Positions 1 through 9,646 of a DNA stretch of 64,000 nt are shown in pieces (the first letter of the stretch is position 1; every line of letters begins with the position of its first letter). A program made the translations under genes and the position numbers. The notes below the pieces were generated by a model. The model did no database searches, was not told the origin of the DNA, and saw only the letters and a program-made list of their open reading frames with translations. The DNA is from Phymatolithon calcareum (lineage: Eukaryota; Rhodophyta; Florideophyceae; Hapalidiales), in contig OZ345357.1 in NCBI GenBank assembly GCA_977006965.1, forward strand, positions 62,001 through 126,000, read 5' to 3'.

Positions 1-1685
1 AAGGGCACGGCGGCAAGTCATGGAAATGATGGGTGAGATAAAATTTGAAAGTGTATCACGATTCTGACAAGGATGTAATTTTGTGTGGTCTAATTGAGCG
101 TGTACTGGATTGGGATTAGCTTATATTCTGGGCGTACGTGTAGAAGAGACCGCGTAGCACATAGTGTTGTATGTAAAGGAGTGTGTTCGTCGTCTACTCC
201 TGACGAAAGGGACATATATGTATGTCTTGTTTGCAGTGGAACAAAGTGAACAAATTGAACAAACTGGGACGATCATTCTCAGAGGTTACGAATCACGGCC
301 GTTCTGTTCACGAGGCACAGCTGGATTTGGCACTTTAGTCTGGAAAGATAGTTTCAATTCTTCGAGTGTTGTACTGATGGGCAAAAGCAGTGACGAAGAT
401 CGGATGTTTTGCGCCCCTCCAAGAGTTTTTTCTACCCTAAACCGCATGTAGGGTGGAAAGGAGACATGTGCCGCTCCGCGTAACAGATTAAGCGTGTCCG
501 AGCACGACATCTTTTTGCAGCCATTGGCAAAGTGGGTACAATTTTGGACGATACTCCGGACTCTGCGCGTAACGATTTGTAGCGTCTGGGAAAAGAGCAA
601 TGTAGGTCGTGCAGTCAAGGGAGGTACGGAAATGACGCGCAGAATTGTGTGGCTGTCCGCTCGCTACTGAAGGTGGCCCGGGACGGGGCACATAAATTTA
701 CAGTACAGAAAAGACGTTCGTAGAGTTCCAGATCACAGCACAGGGAGCTATGATACCGTGGCAGTTATCATAATATGGTAGCACAAAATTCTGTCTTGAG
801 ACGGCCGTCCAGTCACTTTAACAGAAAAGTTTTTTCCAGTTCCGTATTTCATGTGATTGGCTAACGGTCCCAGGTGTGTCATTATTCTCTCAGTTGTAGG
901 GCTACAGAAGAGCTGTAATTCACAATATCAAAAAGAACTCCTAATTTTATTTCTCTAGTCGGACAACCTTGGCCGAGGATGAACAATTTACCTAAAAACA
1001 TCTCCATTCTTTCCCACATTTGGGTACTTGTTCCAGAAATCTGAACGCCCAGGCAACATTGTTCAGTAGCCCCACAGTGCCTACTGTACTTCAGGTTTTA
1101 GACTTGGCGCTGCTGTGGACGCTTCGGGGTTCAGTACAGTAGTAGTGGCACAAATTTTGAGATGGATGGGATGCTATATTGTATAAAATATATAGTGCGG
1201 TATTGGTGTGCGCAGAGCATAACCGGGACAGGGCAAGGCAGTAAGTCCAAGTGCCAAGGTGGCTGTGGAACAGTCTGTAATCTCCCACATTCTCCCGTTT
1301 TTCCGCCGACAAATCTCCCCCATTGGAGCATTGTGGACACTTTGTACCCACCTCATACGTCCGTTTCTCTTTCGTAGAGTATTGTACCCACAATTGCGCC
1401 GCAGCCGCACATTCCTGATATGGGTCCATTCCATCTCAACGAGCCAATTGCATCAGCTTCCACAGCAACTCTTGCACCTGAAAGGAGCATGACTGCACAA
1501 AGTCGTCTCTATAATTCTGACCAACGACCTCCCTACCATCAATACTGTTCTTGACCTCCCTCGCTTCCATTCTTCCGCTTCTCGCCCGCCACAAACCTGC
1601 TCTGGCCGGAAGTTCTGCGCCCTCTCACACGTCGGTAATGATCGAACATTCGCGCGTTCTCCGTTAACCGGGTCCACATCCCGCT
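1..1685. other. intergenic region upstream of the D-lactate dehydrogenase
   Basis: I see no recognisable gene, repeat or RNA here. Short overlapping ORFs on both strands share no family motif and are best read as chance. The last few hundred bases before 1686 must hold the promoter of the downstream gene, but I cannot point to a convincing TATA box or other element. Confidence 0.5.
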
Positions 1686-3323
1686 ATGTTCGCCCGGGGC
1701 GCCCGCGTCCTCGCCCGCCGCGCACGACCACTATCCACTGCCGTTCCCCAGCCGGCCCCAGGCGGAGCTGCCGGTTCTGAACGCTCGTCGCGTTGGGCGG
1801 CACTTTGCGCTGCTGGTGCAGGTTTCGCTGCGGTAGCCGCGGCTACCGCATCGAGTGGCAGTCACCGCCCAGCTCACGCCTCAGCGGTAGCTCTGTTGCC
1901 CCCGCCAGAGCAGCTCAAAAGCGCGTTCGCACCACCGTTTGATGTCAGCTATCCAGGTGTGTACAAAAAGCTCGTTGCACGTCTCGGAGATGAACTCGTT
2001 TCTCTTGATGAGGATGAGCTTGAGCAGCGTGGTAAGGAGCAGTCCGGTTATGCTACCCCAGCAAACCCTCAGGTCGTCGTTTTTCCAGAGTCTACACAGC
2101 ATGTGTCCGATGTCATGAAGATTGCTTATGAACATGGTATCCCCGTCGTCCCATATGCCGCCGGAACTTCACTTGAGGGTCACACCGTGGCCCCGCGTGG
2201 TGGCATTTGCATCGATACCAAACATATGTGCAAAGTTCTAAACGTCAATGACAAGGACATGGATTGCGTCGTACAACCGGGAGTCGGATGGATGGCACTG
2301 AACGAACACTGCAAACCGTACAAGATGTTTCTCGGCGTCGATCCGGCACCTGGCGCTTGTATTGGAGGTATGTGTGGTACCTGCTGTTCCGGGACAAACG
2401 CTGTGCGATATGGCACTATGAAGGACCAGGTTCTGAACCTCACAGTTGTGCTTGCTGACGGCAGGATTGTCAAGACTGGACAGCGGGCACGCAAATCGTC
2501 TGCGGGATATGATCTTGCGCGTCTGATCGTGGGGTCCGAGGGAACACTCGGTATTGTGACGGAAGCAACCCTGCGCCTGCGCAATGTTCCACCACATTGT
2601 CGCATGGCGCGTGTCTCGTTCCCTAGTGTCCACGCTGCGTGTTCCGCAGTGATCGAAATCTTGCAGCATGGAATTCAGCTTGGTGCTATTGAACTTTTCG
2701 ATGAGGAAATGATCAAGGCGGTTAATCACGATAAGGGATTGGATTTGCCACTGAAACCGACTATTCTCTTCCGTTTCACTGGTACTGAGGTGCATGTGGA
2801 GGAGGATGTACGGCGTGTGGAGCAGATCACGAAGCGTCATACGGAAGACAAGTACTGTTTTGCAAAGTCTGAGGAGGAAAGTCATCGTCTGTGGGATGCT
2901 CGGAAGGGCGCTTTCTGGTCTGCCCAGTACTACCTTGAGGGCAAGGAGATCATGGCGACTGACGTCGCCGTGCCAATTTCGCGGCTCGCCGATTGCATCA
3001 TGGAGACGAAGAAGGAATTGGATGAGAGCTTCTTATTCTGTCCAATTGTCGGTCATGTTGGCGACGGTAATTTCCACACCGTCATCGCGTTCGATCCGCA
3101 CAATAAGCGCGAAAACGATGAAGCTCACAGACTTAATCGTTTGATGGTGAATCGGGCTATCTCGATGGACGGGACGTGTACAGGAGAGCATGGGATTGGC
3201 ATTGGAAAGAAGGAATATTTAGTGCCTGAACTGGGAGAGAACGCGGTGGAACTGATGAAAATACTGAAAAGAGCTCTGGATCCAAAAAATTTGCTAAATC
3301 CAGGCAAGATTATAGATCCATGA
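1686..3323 (+). CDS. LDHD: mitochondrial D-lactate dehydrogenase (cytochrome), FAD-linked
   Basis: An FAD flavoenzyme that oxidises D-lactate to pyruvate and passes electrons to cytochrome c, normally at the mitochondrial inner membrane or intermembrane space. The 545-residue ORF has no intron. Residues 1-22 are Arg-rich and lack acids, like a matrix presequence. Residues 37-56 are an Ala-rich hydrophobic stretch that could be a membrane anchor or sorting signal, as in yeast Dld1. The FAD_binding_4 (PCMH) domain covers about 128-300, with GTSLEGH at 160-166 and the SSAGYDL and GSEGTLGI stretches at 271-290. The FAD-oxidase C-terminal domain runs from about 305 to 540, with the HVGDGNFH (457-464) and GEHGIG (501-506 region) signatures and the family C-terminus NPGKI. 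Length matches the family. The start gives the presequence directly and the frame closes with TGA. Glycolate or 2-hydroxyglutarate dehydrogenases are relatives, but the motif set and length fit LDHD/DLD best. Confidence 0.93.
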   Translation: MFARGARVLARRARPLSTAVPQPAPGGAAGSERSSRWAALCAAGAGFAAVAAATASSGSHRPAHASAVALLPPPEQLKSAFAPPFDVSYPGVYKKLVARLGDELVSLDEDELEQRGKEQSGYATPANPQVVVFPESTQHVSDVMKIAYEHGIPVVPYAAGTSLEGHTVAPRGGICIDTKHMCKVLNVNDKDMDCVVQPGVGWMALNEHCKPYKMFLGVDPAPGACIGGMCGTCCSGTNAVRYGTMKDQVLNLTVVLADGRIVKTGQRARKSSAGYDLARLIVGSEGTLGIVTEATLRLRNVPPHCRMARVSFPSVHAACSAVIEILQHGIQLGAIELFDEEMIKAVNHDKGLDLPLKPTILFRFTGTEVHVEEDVRRVEQITKRHTEDKYCFAKSEEESHRLWDARKGAFWSAQYYLEGKEIMATDVAVPISRLADCIMETKKELDESFLFCPIVGHVGDGNFHTVIAFDPHNKRENDEAHRLNRLMVNRAISMDGTCTGEHGIGIGKKEYLVPELGENAVELMKILKRALDPKNLLNPGKIIDP

Positions 3324-4086
3324 CTTGTGAAACCTACGCGTGCTCGACAGTGATCGTGAACGGGGCGGGAAGCAGGGTATAGAATACGGCTCTGAGAATG
3401 GCGGTGAGAAATAGTCATCTATGAAACAATTAACTTTTTGGGTTTGCGTGTAAAGGGAACTAGGGGTAATTGGGGAGAGCGGTTATCTTCCTTTCAATGA
3501 GCACTGTATGAAAGTATGAACCATGCATAGCGCTAATAATTTAGGCCGCTCCCTAAATTTCGACACGCCGTCAATTAACATTGTCCTACTACAATCACTG
3601 GCATTCATCTGGACCCGCACGCACCTCTATTCATCGTCGCATGTTTTAAGTCTTTCCTCATGGGTACGCACGCGTTCTGAAAACGGTTTTGGAGATTTAA
3701 TACTCCTTGCTAGAGCAAGGGAAGACTCAGGGCTGGCAAGTATAAGCGCTTCATAGACAATGGGACGTTGCGTTCTTATGTTTGCTATAAATGGTGGTTC
3801 TGGATCCTCTCACTACGCGACCGGGCTACATCGGCATGTATCTCTTTCTGCTGGATGTCACCCCGCTTAAAACTAAATTGTACAGTTTTTCACGTTTTGA
3901 AATGATCTCGCACATGATTTCGTAGGAGATCAATATTGCAATGGAATAGATGTCTCAAATGCGTTCAAGTCATGAGTCGAGTACTGCTTATCACGCGAAC
4001 CTATACATAGCTTAACAGAGGCAACCGGGCTCTATTTGGCGATCTGCACCTTCGATGAACCAAGTTGGGGCACAAGTGTGCCCACA
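3324..4086. other. intergenic region after the D-lactate dehydrogenase
   Basis: This stretch holds the presumed 3' UTR and terminator of the dehydrogenase gene, then sequence I do not recognise. A 77-codon ORF at 3523-3756 has no family features. Confidence 0.45.
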
Positions 4087-4098
4087 CTACTACATCAT

Positions 4099-4194
4099 AG
4101 AGTAGAGCCGCCCTAGCGAGGGCAGCACCTGAGGAAGCCCTGCCCGTATATTCGTATGACTGCGGGGCTTTAAAAAAAATGCAAAAAAAAAAAA
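4099..4194 (+). mobile_element. SINE-like insert with A-rich tail and 12-bp target duplication
   Basis: A 96-bp segment ends in a long A-rich tail (about 4171-4194, one TG interruption). It is preceded by CTACTACATCAT at 4087-4098. The same 12 bases follow the tail once the Ty3 element at 4199-9967 is removed: CTAC at 4195-4198 continues at 9972-9979, and the whole word is intact at 9968-9979. A poly(A) tail plus a 12-bp direct repeat is the footprint of LINE-type target-primed reverse transcription, so this is a SINE, a truncated LINE end or a small retrocopy. I see no clear pol III A/B boxes. Confidence 0.6.
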
Positions 4195-4198
4195 CTAC

Positions 4199-4519
4199 TG
4201 TAATGCCTTTGAATGGGCATTATGATGCGCACCTCAGAGAGATCTTTTCACTGCTCGTTAGCCAATCATCGTTGAGTACCTCCGGGAGATTTTAGTAGAA
4301 ATAGCTCGCCAAGTTCACATAGCAGAGAGAGAGAAGGGGATAACGGAGAACACACACCCAACACTCCAACACACAACACAATAGTGGAGACACTCACTGT
4401 CTCCACGGGCACACGTTTTCGAATAAACGAACCCGCACAGACAACTTTACTGTGCGGGGTGCCCTCTAGTGTGCCTTCGTGCACGCACTTAACGACGCAC
4501 AGCCAACGCGTACGTTACA
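4199..4519 (+). repeat. 5' LTR of Ty3 copy A
   Basis: This 321-bp LTR is identical by eye to 9647-9967. It contains three inverted repeats: TAATGCC/GGCATTA at its start (4201-4222), GTGGAGAC/GTCTCCAC (4384-4406) and CCCGCACAG/CTGTGCGGG (4432-4458). An AATAAA at 4422-4427 lies between the last two and is the likely polyadenylation signal. Confidence 0.95.
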
Positions 4520-4537
4520 TGGTGGATCTGCTACTCG
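4520..4537 (+). promoter_or_regulatory. putative primer-binding site of Ty3 copy A
   Basis: The sequence begins TGGTGGATCTGC directly after the LTR. TGG pairs with the CCA end of a tRNA. Copy B keeps TGGTGGACCTTC at the same place. It is not the common initiator-Met form, and I cannot name the tRNA. Confidence 0.55.
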
Positions 4538-4679
4538 TTTTCAAACCTCGCACATAGCTCTTGCTCTGCGCTCTCCTCGTTGCCAACTTTCCTGCTTCGC
4601 GCTTCGTCCCCAGCGCACACGCCGTCTCGATACTTGCCTCGCTGTATTCTCGCCGTTTCGTTTCATCCTGTCTCACACC

Positions 4680-5936
4680 ATGGCGACGAACAACGCCGTA
4701 GAACAAAACTACATGGCGCGACAAATTATTGTCGCCCAACAGAAACTCCACGACACCTTCGTGTATCGCCCCGATATGGACGCTTCGTACTGAATCTCGG
4801 GCGCGGCAGACCTGTGTCGTGACCTCAATGTACGCAATCCGGTGGATATTGCTCGTCTTCTCACTGCCGAACTTCGGAACTGTCGTCCTATTCAGGATGT
4901 CGTGGAGGCGCACATCGCGTCGCACGAACCTAGCGACGGTCCGCAAACGCCTTGTTCTCCTGTTTGTCTTTTAGAATTCGCTCTCTCCAACGATCGCGTG
5001 TATACCAAACCAACGGCGGACCTCACCAGCGCTCTTTCGCGCTACGTCAAACCTCCGACTATGGACGTAAATGAGCATTTGTCTGCCCATTTGGCCAAGG
5101 AGGAAGACTTGCTTCGCCGCCGCGACGTTCGCATTTCATCCGACGCTCTTCACGAGGCGATGTACGGTAGTACAACTCCGGCTGGAAAACACGTTTCTGG
5201 TGCTGTCGAAGACGCAATCGTTGCTCGACTTCTCGACTCCTTACGTCCATCCGAGCCGGATTTGATCGAGCATTTGGACCGCCTCATCTTGTACTGGGGT
5301 GAGTCAAACTGGACTCTGACCGCTCTTATTGAATCCATACGTTCGTACGAACGCAAGATGCACTCTTTACCGGCCTCTTCGTCCTCCGCTCATGGATCTG
5401 CCCTTATCAGACACTATCAGGCAAAGACTGAAGCTCACTCATCTCGCTCTACCGCACGAGCTTACAATTTGTACGACCCCACTACGTATCTCCGCTCTGC
5501 TCGTTCGCGTCCTGTTTCTGCCGAACTTCCGACGAAGCGGCTCCGCTCTGAACCGATTTCCGGAGACAACGACAATCCGACCCTCATTCAGTCGATTGCA
5601 CAGATTTCCTCCGTTGCGGACACACTGAAAAGTATGTATGCCGACCGAAACCCCGGCGCGGTACCGGACAAGTCCTCTAGGAAACCAAGACGCGGCCCAA
5701 CCCAGCGGTCAACACACTGTTTGCGCTGCGGGAGCCCTTCTCACCACATTTCTGAATGTTCTATCGAAAACGATGACGTCGCCAAGGATATGCGGGACGC
5801 GAACACTGCCAAAAACGGTTTCAATCCGCTTCCTCGATATGCCGAGCACAGATCTTCGCTCGCCCATACGTGGATTCTGCGCGAGACCCGTTGGCCTAAG
5901 TCTTGGCTTCGATCGCCTCGCGATTCAAAAAACTAG
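4680..5936 (+). pseudogene. gag: gag of Ty3 copy A, with one in-frame stop
   Basis: The capsid/nucleocapsid polyprotein starts at an ATG that copy B shares (MATNNAVEQNY). It is open except for one in-frame TGA at 4791-4793 and ends at TAG 5934-5936. The C-terminal part has a retroviral-type zinc knuckle, C-x2-C-x4-H-x4-C (CLRCGSPSHHISEC), at about 5718-5759, followed by a tail. The protein would package element RNA in cytoplasmic particles. The TGA falls in a stretch that copy B lacks, so it may be a mutation or sit in a tolerated insertion. Downstream of the TAG the same frame stays open into the integrase ORF, so a readthrough Gag-integrase fusion is formally possible. Confidence 0.8.
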
Positions 5937-5960
5937 ACTTGGCTGGCATCTCTCCCTGGC

Positions 5961-7226
5961 ATGCCAGCCCGATCCAAGATCCATGGTCACTGTCCATCGA
6001 CTCCGGCCACCTCACCTACGCATCGCATGTCGCTGGATATCATCGGCCCTCGAACTACCACCCCGGAAGGCTATCGCTGGATTCTGGTCATGGTTAACCA
6101 TTTTACCAAATGGCTTGTTGCGGTTCCGTTACGCGACAGAACAAGCAGTACGATTATACGTGCGTTTAAGGATCACTGGCTTTCCGAAAGCTACGCTTGC
6201 CGCCACGTCTTCGCCGACAGAGCTCCCGAATTGTGGACTCCGCAGTTTCGGCAGCTTATGTCCGACTATGGCTCGACTTTTATCCCTGGTCCGCCACATC
6301 ATTCTCAAACTCAAGGGTTTGTTGAGCGTGCGAACAGGACTATTCAAGATGCTATCGCAAAGAATCTCAAAGGTAGCGAACACCTCTGGTCGCAGTTCCT
6401 CCGCCCTGTCGTTCAGGCATATCGTCACACAGTCCATACCTCTACTGGGCATACGCCGTTTTTCTTAATGCACGGCTGGGAACCAGCTCCTCCGGCCTTG
6501 AACGCTCTCCTCCCGTCTACCCAGAAGGACACGTCTCTTGCGGAATATGTCTCCACTCTAGAGCACAACATCCAATCTGCTTGGGATGCTGCTGCTCTGC
6601 GTCTGTCCCAGTACCATTCCAAAACGGAAGCAAAGTTAAACCGGTCTCGCAAGCAGTTCACTGTTCCCATTGGATCACTTGTTTATGTTCGTCTTCCTCC
6701 GAACAAAGGGCAATCGCAAGGCTTTCAGAGTTTCAACTCCGGCCTATGGAAACTTCTCCGTTTCGATTCCTCTTCCAACAATTGCACTGTGACTACAACT
6801 GCTGACGGCGTTTCACGAACTGAGGACGTCCACGCCCGCTATGTTTTCCCATTCACAGGGACGTTGAACTTCAAACCTGCTGTTGACTATGACGACGCTT
6901 CTCACCCTCATCCCTTGCCAGTATCTGCTCCGCAGCTCGCTCCGCACCCTCATCAAAAGACCCCTCGTCGTCGTGGTCGTCCGCGGAAGCAAACAGGAAT
7001 TCCTCTCCCGGATGCTTCTCCGCTTGTTCCGCCGACTCCTCGCCGCCGCGGTCGTCCACGGAAACGAAAATTCATCCATCCCGCGGCCGATTCTACGCTT
7101 GTTGCGCCGTCTCCGCGCCGTCGTGGTCCACCTGCCACACCCGCATCTTTTGCACGTCCTCCATCTGTTTCTTCCTCTCGCAGAAGTCAGCGCTCTCGCC
7201 AAATTCCCATGAAGCTCAGATCGTAA
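5961..7226 (+). CDS. int: integrase core and C-terminal domain with three AT-hooks (5' part deleted)
   Basis: A 421-codon ORF in the same frame as gag. The catalytic triad is visible as Asp26 (SLDIIGP), Asp86 (FADRAPEL) and Glu122 (GFVERANR), with 35 residues between the second Asp and Glu, the DD35E spacing of retroviral and Ty3 integrases. The N-terminal HHCC zinc finger is missing because of the internal deletion; it survives in copy B. A basic, Pro-rich C-terminus carries PRRRGRPRK at 335-343 and 360-368 and a third, eroded PRRRGPP at 385-391, spaced exactly 25 residues apart. These are AT-hook motifs that bind the minor groove of AT-rich DNA, where many Ty3 integrases have a chromodomain. 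The listed start is only the first Met after the gag stop. The true product would be a fusion or arise in trans from a full-length relative. Confidence 0.88.
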   Translation: MPARSKIHGHCPSTPATSPTHRMSLDIIGPRTTTPEGYRWILVMVNHFTKWLVAVPLRDRTSSTIIRAFKDHWLSESYACRHVFADRAPELWTPQFRQLMSDYGSTFIPGPPHHSQTQGFVERANRTIQDAIAKNLKGSEHLWSQFLRPVVQAYRHTVHTSTGHTPFFLMHGWEPAPPALNALLPSTQKDTSLAEYVSTLEHNIQSAWDAAALRLSQYHSKTEAKLNRSRKQFTVPIGSLVYVRLPPNKGQSQGFQSFNSGLWKLLRFDSSSNNCTVTTTADGVSRTEDVHARYVFPFTGTLNFKPAVDYDDASHPHPLPVSAPQLAPHPHQKTPRRRGRPRKQTGIPLPDASPLVPPTPRRRGRPRKRKFIHPAADSTLVAPSPRRRGPPATPASFARPPSVSSSRRSQRSRQIPMKLRS

Positions 7227-7315
7227 TACATGTTATAAAGCACTCGCCTGTTTCTCGTCTTGACCATACGCTGTCTGTCTATTATCATCGCGCTCACACA
7301 GGAAGCCACCGAGAT

Positions 7316-7653
7316 TTTCGCTGTCGTCCTTTCTTCGACAGGCTCGGACTTTCGCTGTCGACATTTCTTCGACATGGCTCCTTGTGTGTAGGAGGTCACT
7401 GAAGATTTCGCTGTCGTCATTTCTTCGACAGGCTTCGGACTTTCGCTGTCGACATTTCTTCGACATGACTTCCTGCGATTTTTCCACGCCACCACAGGTT
7501 TCGCTGTCGTTCTTTCTTCGACAGGCTGTGGACCTTCGCTGTCGACATTTCTTCGACATGGCTATATTATGCGCTTGACTGTCGCCACACATTTCGCTGT
7601 CGTTCTTTCTTCGACAGGCTGTGGACTTTCGCTGTCGACAATTCTTCGACATG
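7316..7653. repeat. four-copy 90-93 bp tandem repeat built of hairpins
   Basis: Units start near 7316, 7406, 7499 and 7592. Each holds two half-repeats beginning TTTCGCTGTCG and ending CTTCGACA. Every half can fold (CTGTCG pairs with CGACAG around a short loop), giving eight stem-loops. The array lies between the 3' end of integrase and the 3' end of the antisense ORF, where convergent transcripts would meet. Confidence 0.9.
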
Positions 7654-7816
7654 ACAGTCATTTTCACCGAACAGTACACCGTTCTCTCAACATGACCCAA
7701 CAGCAGCTAGCTGTTTTATTTCTCAACGATCACAATTCCAACATTCATGGGCTCAGCACATTTCTACTTCGGCCACAAACCTATTGTTCCGGCCGTTCTC
7801 ACATTTCTCTTCTCCA

Positions 7817-9139
7817 TTACTTCGCTAAACGTTTCTTCTGGCGCCTTCTCTGGGCGCTGTTGTGCTTCCGCTTCTTGCCGACCTTGTTGTTGGGGCTTAT
7901 GCATACCAACTTCCGAACAAAAATCTTGTCGATATTGTTCCCGTCTCCGACGCAACATTTCACGGCCGCTGCACACAGTTTCAGTGGGTACTCCTCCATA
8001 CTGTCGTAAACAAGCTTCTTGTCCCCATCAACACAGACAAAATGCGTTACACAGTTCGACCCGAGCAGGTGGACTACCGCGATACCGCGACAACTGTTCA
8101 CAAGCCAATCCAAGCTTACATCTGCCCCACTTCTCGCCCCTTCGTACTCGATCAACCGATACGTCCGCACTTCGTACTCGACCCATTTCGCAAAATCCTT
8201 CAAGGAGCGAATGGTTTGCAATTGAGCACGATGCCCAACGTCTCGCGCGACTTGCTCATTTCCTGATGCAAAAATGGCATTCACCATGACGCTCAACATG
8301 CATTCAAAGCCATTATTTCGGGCAAGAATGCGCTCGCTCTGGCAGTAGTGCTTGTTCGCCGACCGCGACCTGGGCCTCCATCCTGGGCCCTCGATTACGA
8401 GCACTCTTCCCGGCCTTCCTGTACACCATTTATCGTACTTGTCAAGTCGCTGATGCAATGGTGTGTTTCGGGCGATTTCAATTCGGTTTTCGCCCTTGCG
8501 CAATGGTGCCACCGCACCTTCTTTCACAATCTGGATTTGGGACGTGTAGTACAGGATGAGAAACCATTCATCCGATGTCCTGGTTGCACCGTAATAACAC
8601 CCCGGCTCGAGTTCAGCGTCGCGCAGGTTGTTTGGAAGAGAGAGTCCTCTACCACGTTCAAGAGGATTGTAGAATATTTTTCCTACCTCCACAATCTCAC
8701 GCGAATCGCGTTCCGTGGTTCTGTTGAACTCGTCTTCAAACACAACCGCTTCGGTTAAGCCCCATCGATACGCAATCTCGCGGTTCAACTTCACTCCCGG
8801 CCGAACATTGCACCATTTGTACACGGCGCGCCCGAAGCTTCTCTGAATGTCGGCGTCGGTCGCCGACATCTCTTGTGCATACGGTTTCTCCGAGCCTCGG
8901 TGCAACCGTCGGACCCACCAACCTGGAGAGCGTGCAGAACGGTCGCGGAAAACAATATGAGCGAAATTCCGGCCTTCCGCCTTGCCCATGATGACCCACT
9001 CCTCCCCGCTCTTGTCCGCCGTACGACGAGCCGCTTTCATCGCGACGACCCGTCGCGGAAACGCGGGTCCGGCGCTCTTCTGTGCGGTTTGCTTTGTCTT
9101 GCTCCCCGTTGGCCGGCGCACATGCTTCACCAACACCAT
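7817..9139 (-). CDS. antisense ORF in Ty3 copy A, possible papain-fold cysteine protease
   Basis: An intact 440-codon ORF on the strand opposite gag and integrase. I do not recognise a named family. Residues 275-300 (FEC at 278-280, then a helix-like MLSVMVNAIF) and 363-385 (THFVCVDGDKK...LVYDS) look like the Cys-helix, His-strand and Asp positions of papain-fold peptidases such as C39, OTU-like or Ulp1-like enzymes. The candidate triad is Cys280, His366 and Asp379. Residues 50-200 are rich in Trp, Tyr and Arg with alternating strands and could be a binding module. The last 20 residues are strongly basic (GKKRKH, RRRQKKR), like a nuclear localisation signal. A diverged piece of the same ORF, in the same orientation, survives in copy B (52043-52225), so it belongs to the family. 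A deubiquitinase- or processing-type protease is inference; a structural protein is possible. Confidence 0.7.
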   Translation of the reverse strand: MVLVKHVRRPTGSKTKQTAQKSAGPAFPRRVVAMKAARRTADKSGEEWVIMGKAEGRNFAHIVFRDRSARSPGWWVRRLHRGSEKPYAQEMSATDADIQRSFGRAVYKWCNVRPGVKLNREIAYRWGLTEAVVFEDEFNRTTERDSREIVEVGKIFYNPLERGRGLSLPNNLRDAELEPGCYYGATRTSDEWFLILYYTSQIQIVKEGAVAPLRKGENRIEIARNTPLHQRLDKYDKWCTGRPGRVLVIEGPGWRPRSRSANKHYCQSERILARNNGFECMLSVMVNAIFASGNEQVARDVGHRAQLQTIRSLKDFAKWVEYEVRTYRLIEYEGARSGADVSLDWLVNSCRGIAVVHLLGSNCVTHFVCVDGDKKLVYDSMEEYPLKLCAAAVKCCVGDGNNIDKIFVRKLVCISPNNKVGKKRKHNSAQRRRQKKRLAK

Positions 9140-9634
9140 TGTGGACTGTTCACAACCCGTGCTTGCGTTTCAGCTATCGTCGGAAGCAATTAAGCAACTT
9201 ATCGAGATTTGCCGAAACGCGCGCAACGGGTTTCCACTTAGCGGGCGCTGCACGGCGCGCAAGGGAGCAAGCGACGGACGCACGGAACGCGGGTTGGGAT
9301 GCTCAAGGTACCGGTGCTCGTTTGGGTGAGCTGCCTCCTGTTCGACCGCGAGATCACTTGGGGGCACTAGAAATATCCATTCTGAGTGATCTCCCGCGCA
9401 TGCCACGTGTTTTTCCTGCCAGCGCTAAGTTTTCCAAATATTTTTTGGGCACTTTTGACACGTGGCAACAATTATCAGATTTTTGTCATACACAAATAAT
9501 TTGACCCGACGGACACCTGTCCTAATCCATGTATCATACCGAATTCTGAACGCTCCACCTTGACCATCCCGCGTGCCGGTCTTCTTCGCGCGCGGACGCG
9601 CTGTTGGAAACGACAAACATCCTGTCGTTCCCTC
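9140..9634. other. region between antisense ORF start and 3' LTR
   Basis: About 500 bp with no ORF of note. If the antisense ORF is transcribed, its promoter must lie here or in the 3' LTR read backwards. I see no certain TATA element. Confidence 0.4.
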
Positions 9635-9646
9635 AAGGCCGGGGGG
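9635..9646 (+). promoter_or_regulatory. putative polypurine tract of Ty3 copy A
   Basis: AAGGCCGGGGGG abuts the 3' LTR start. It is purine-rich apart from CC and sits where plus-strand synthesis is primed. Confidence 0.55.

Noticed and set aside
4266-4484. 72-codon minus-strand ORF found twice with identical sequence (also 9714-9932)
   Set aside because: It lies within the LTRs, which are identical because insertion is recent. Repetition is not evidence for a protein.
7316-7653. Regularly spaced repeats that could be taken for a CRISPR array
   Set aside because: The units are 90-93 bp with internal half-repeats, the 'spacers' are themselves similar, and the context is a eukaryotic retrotransposon.
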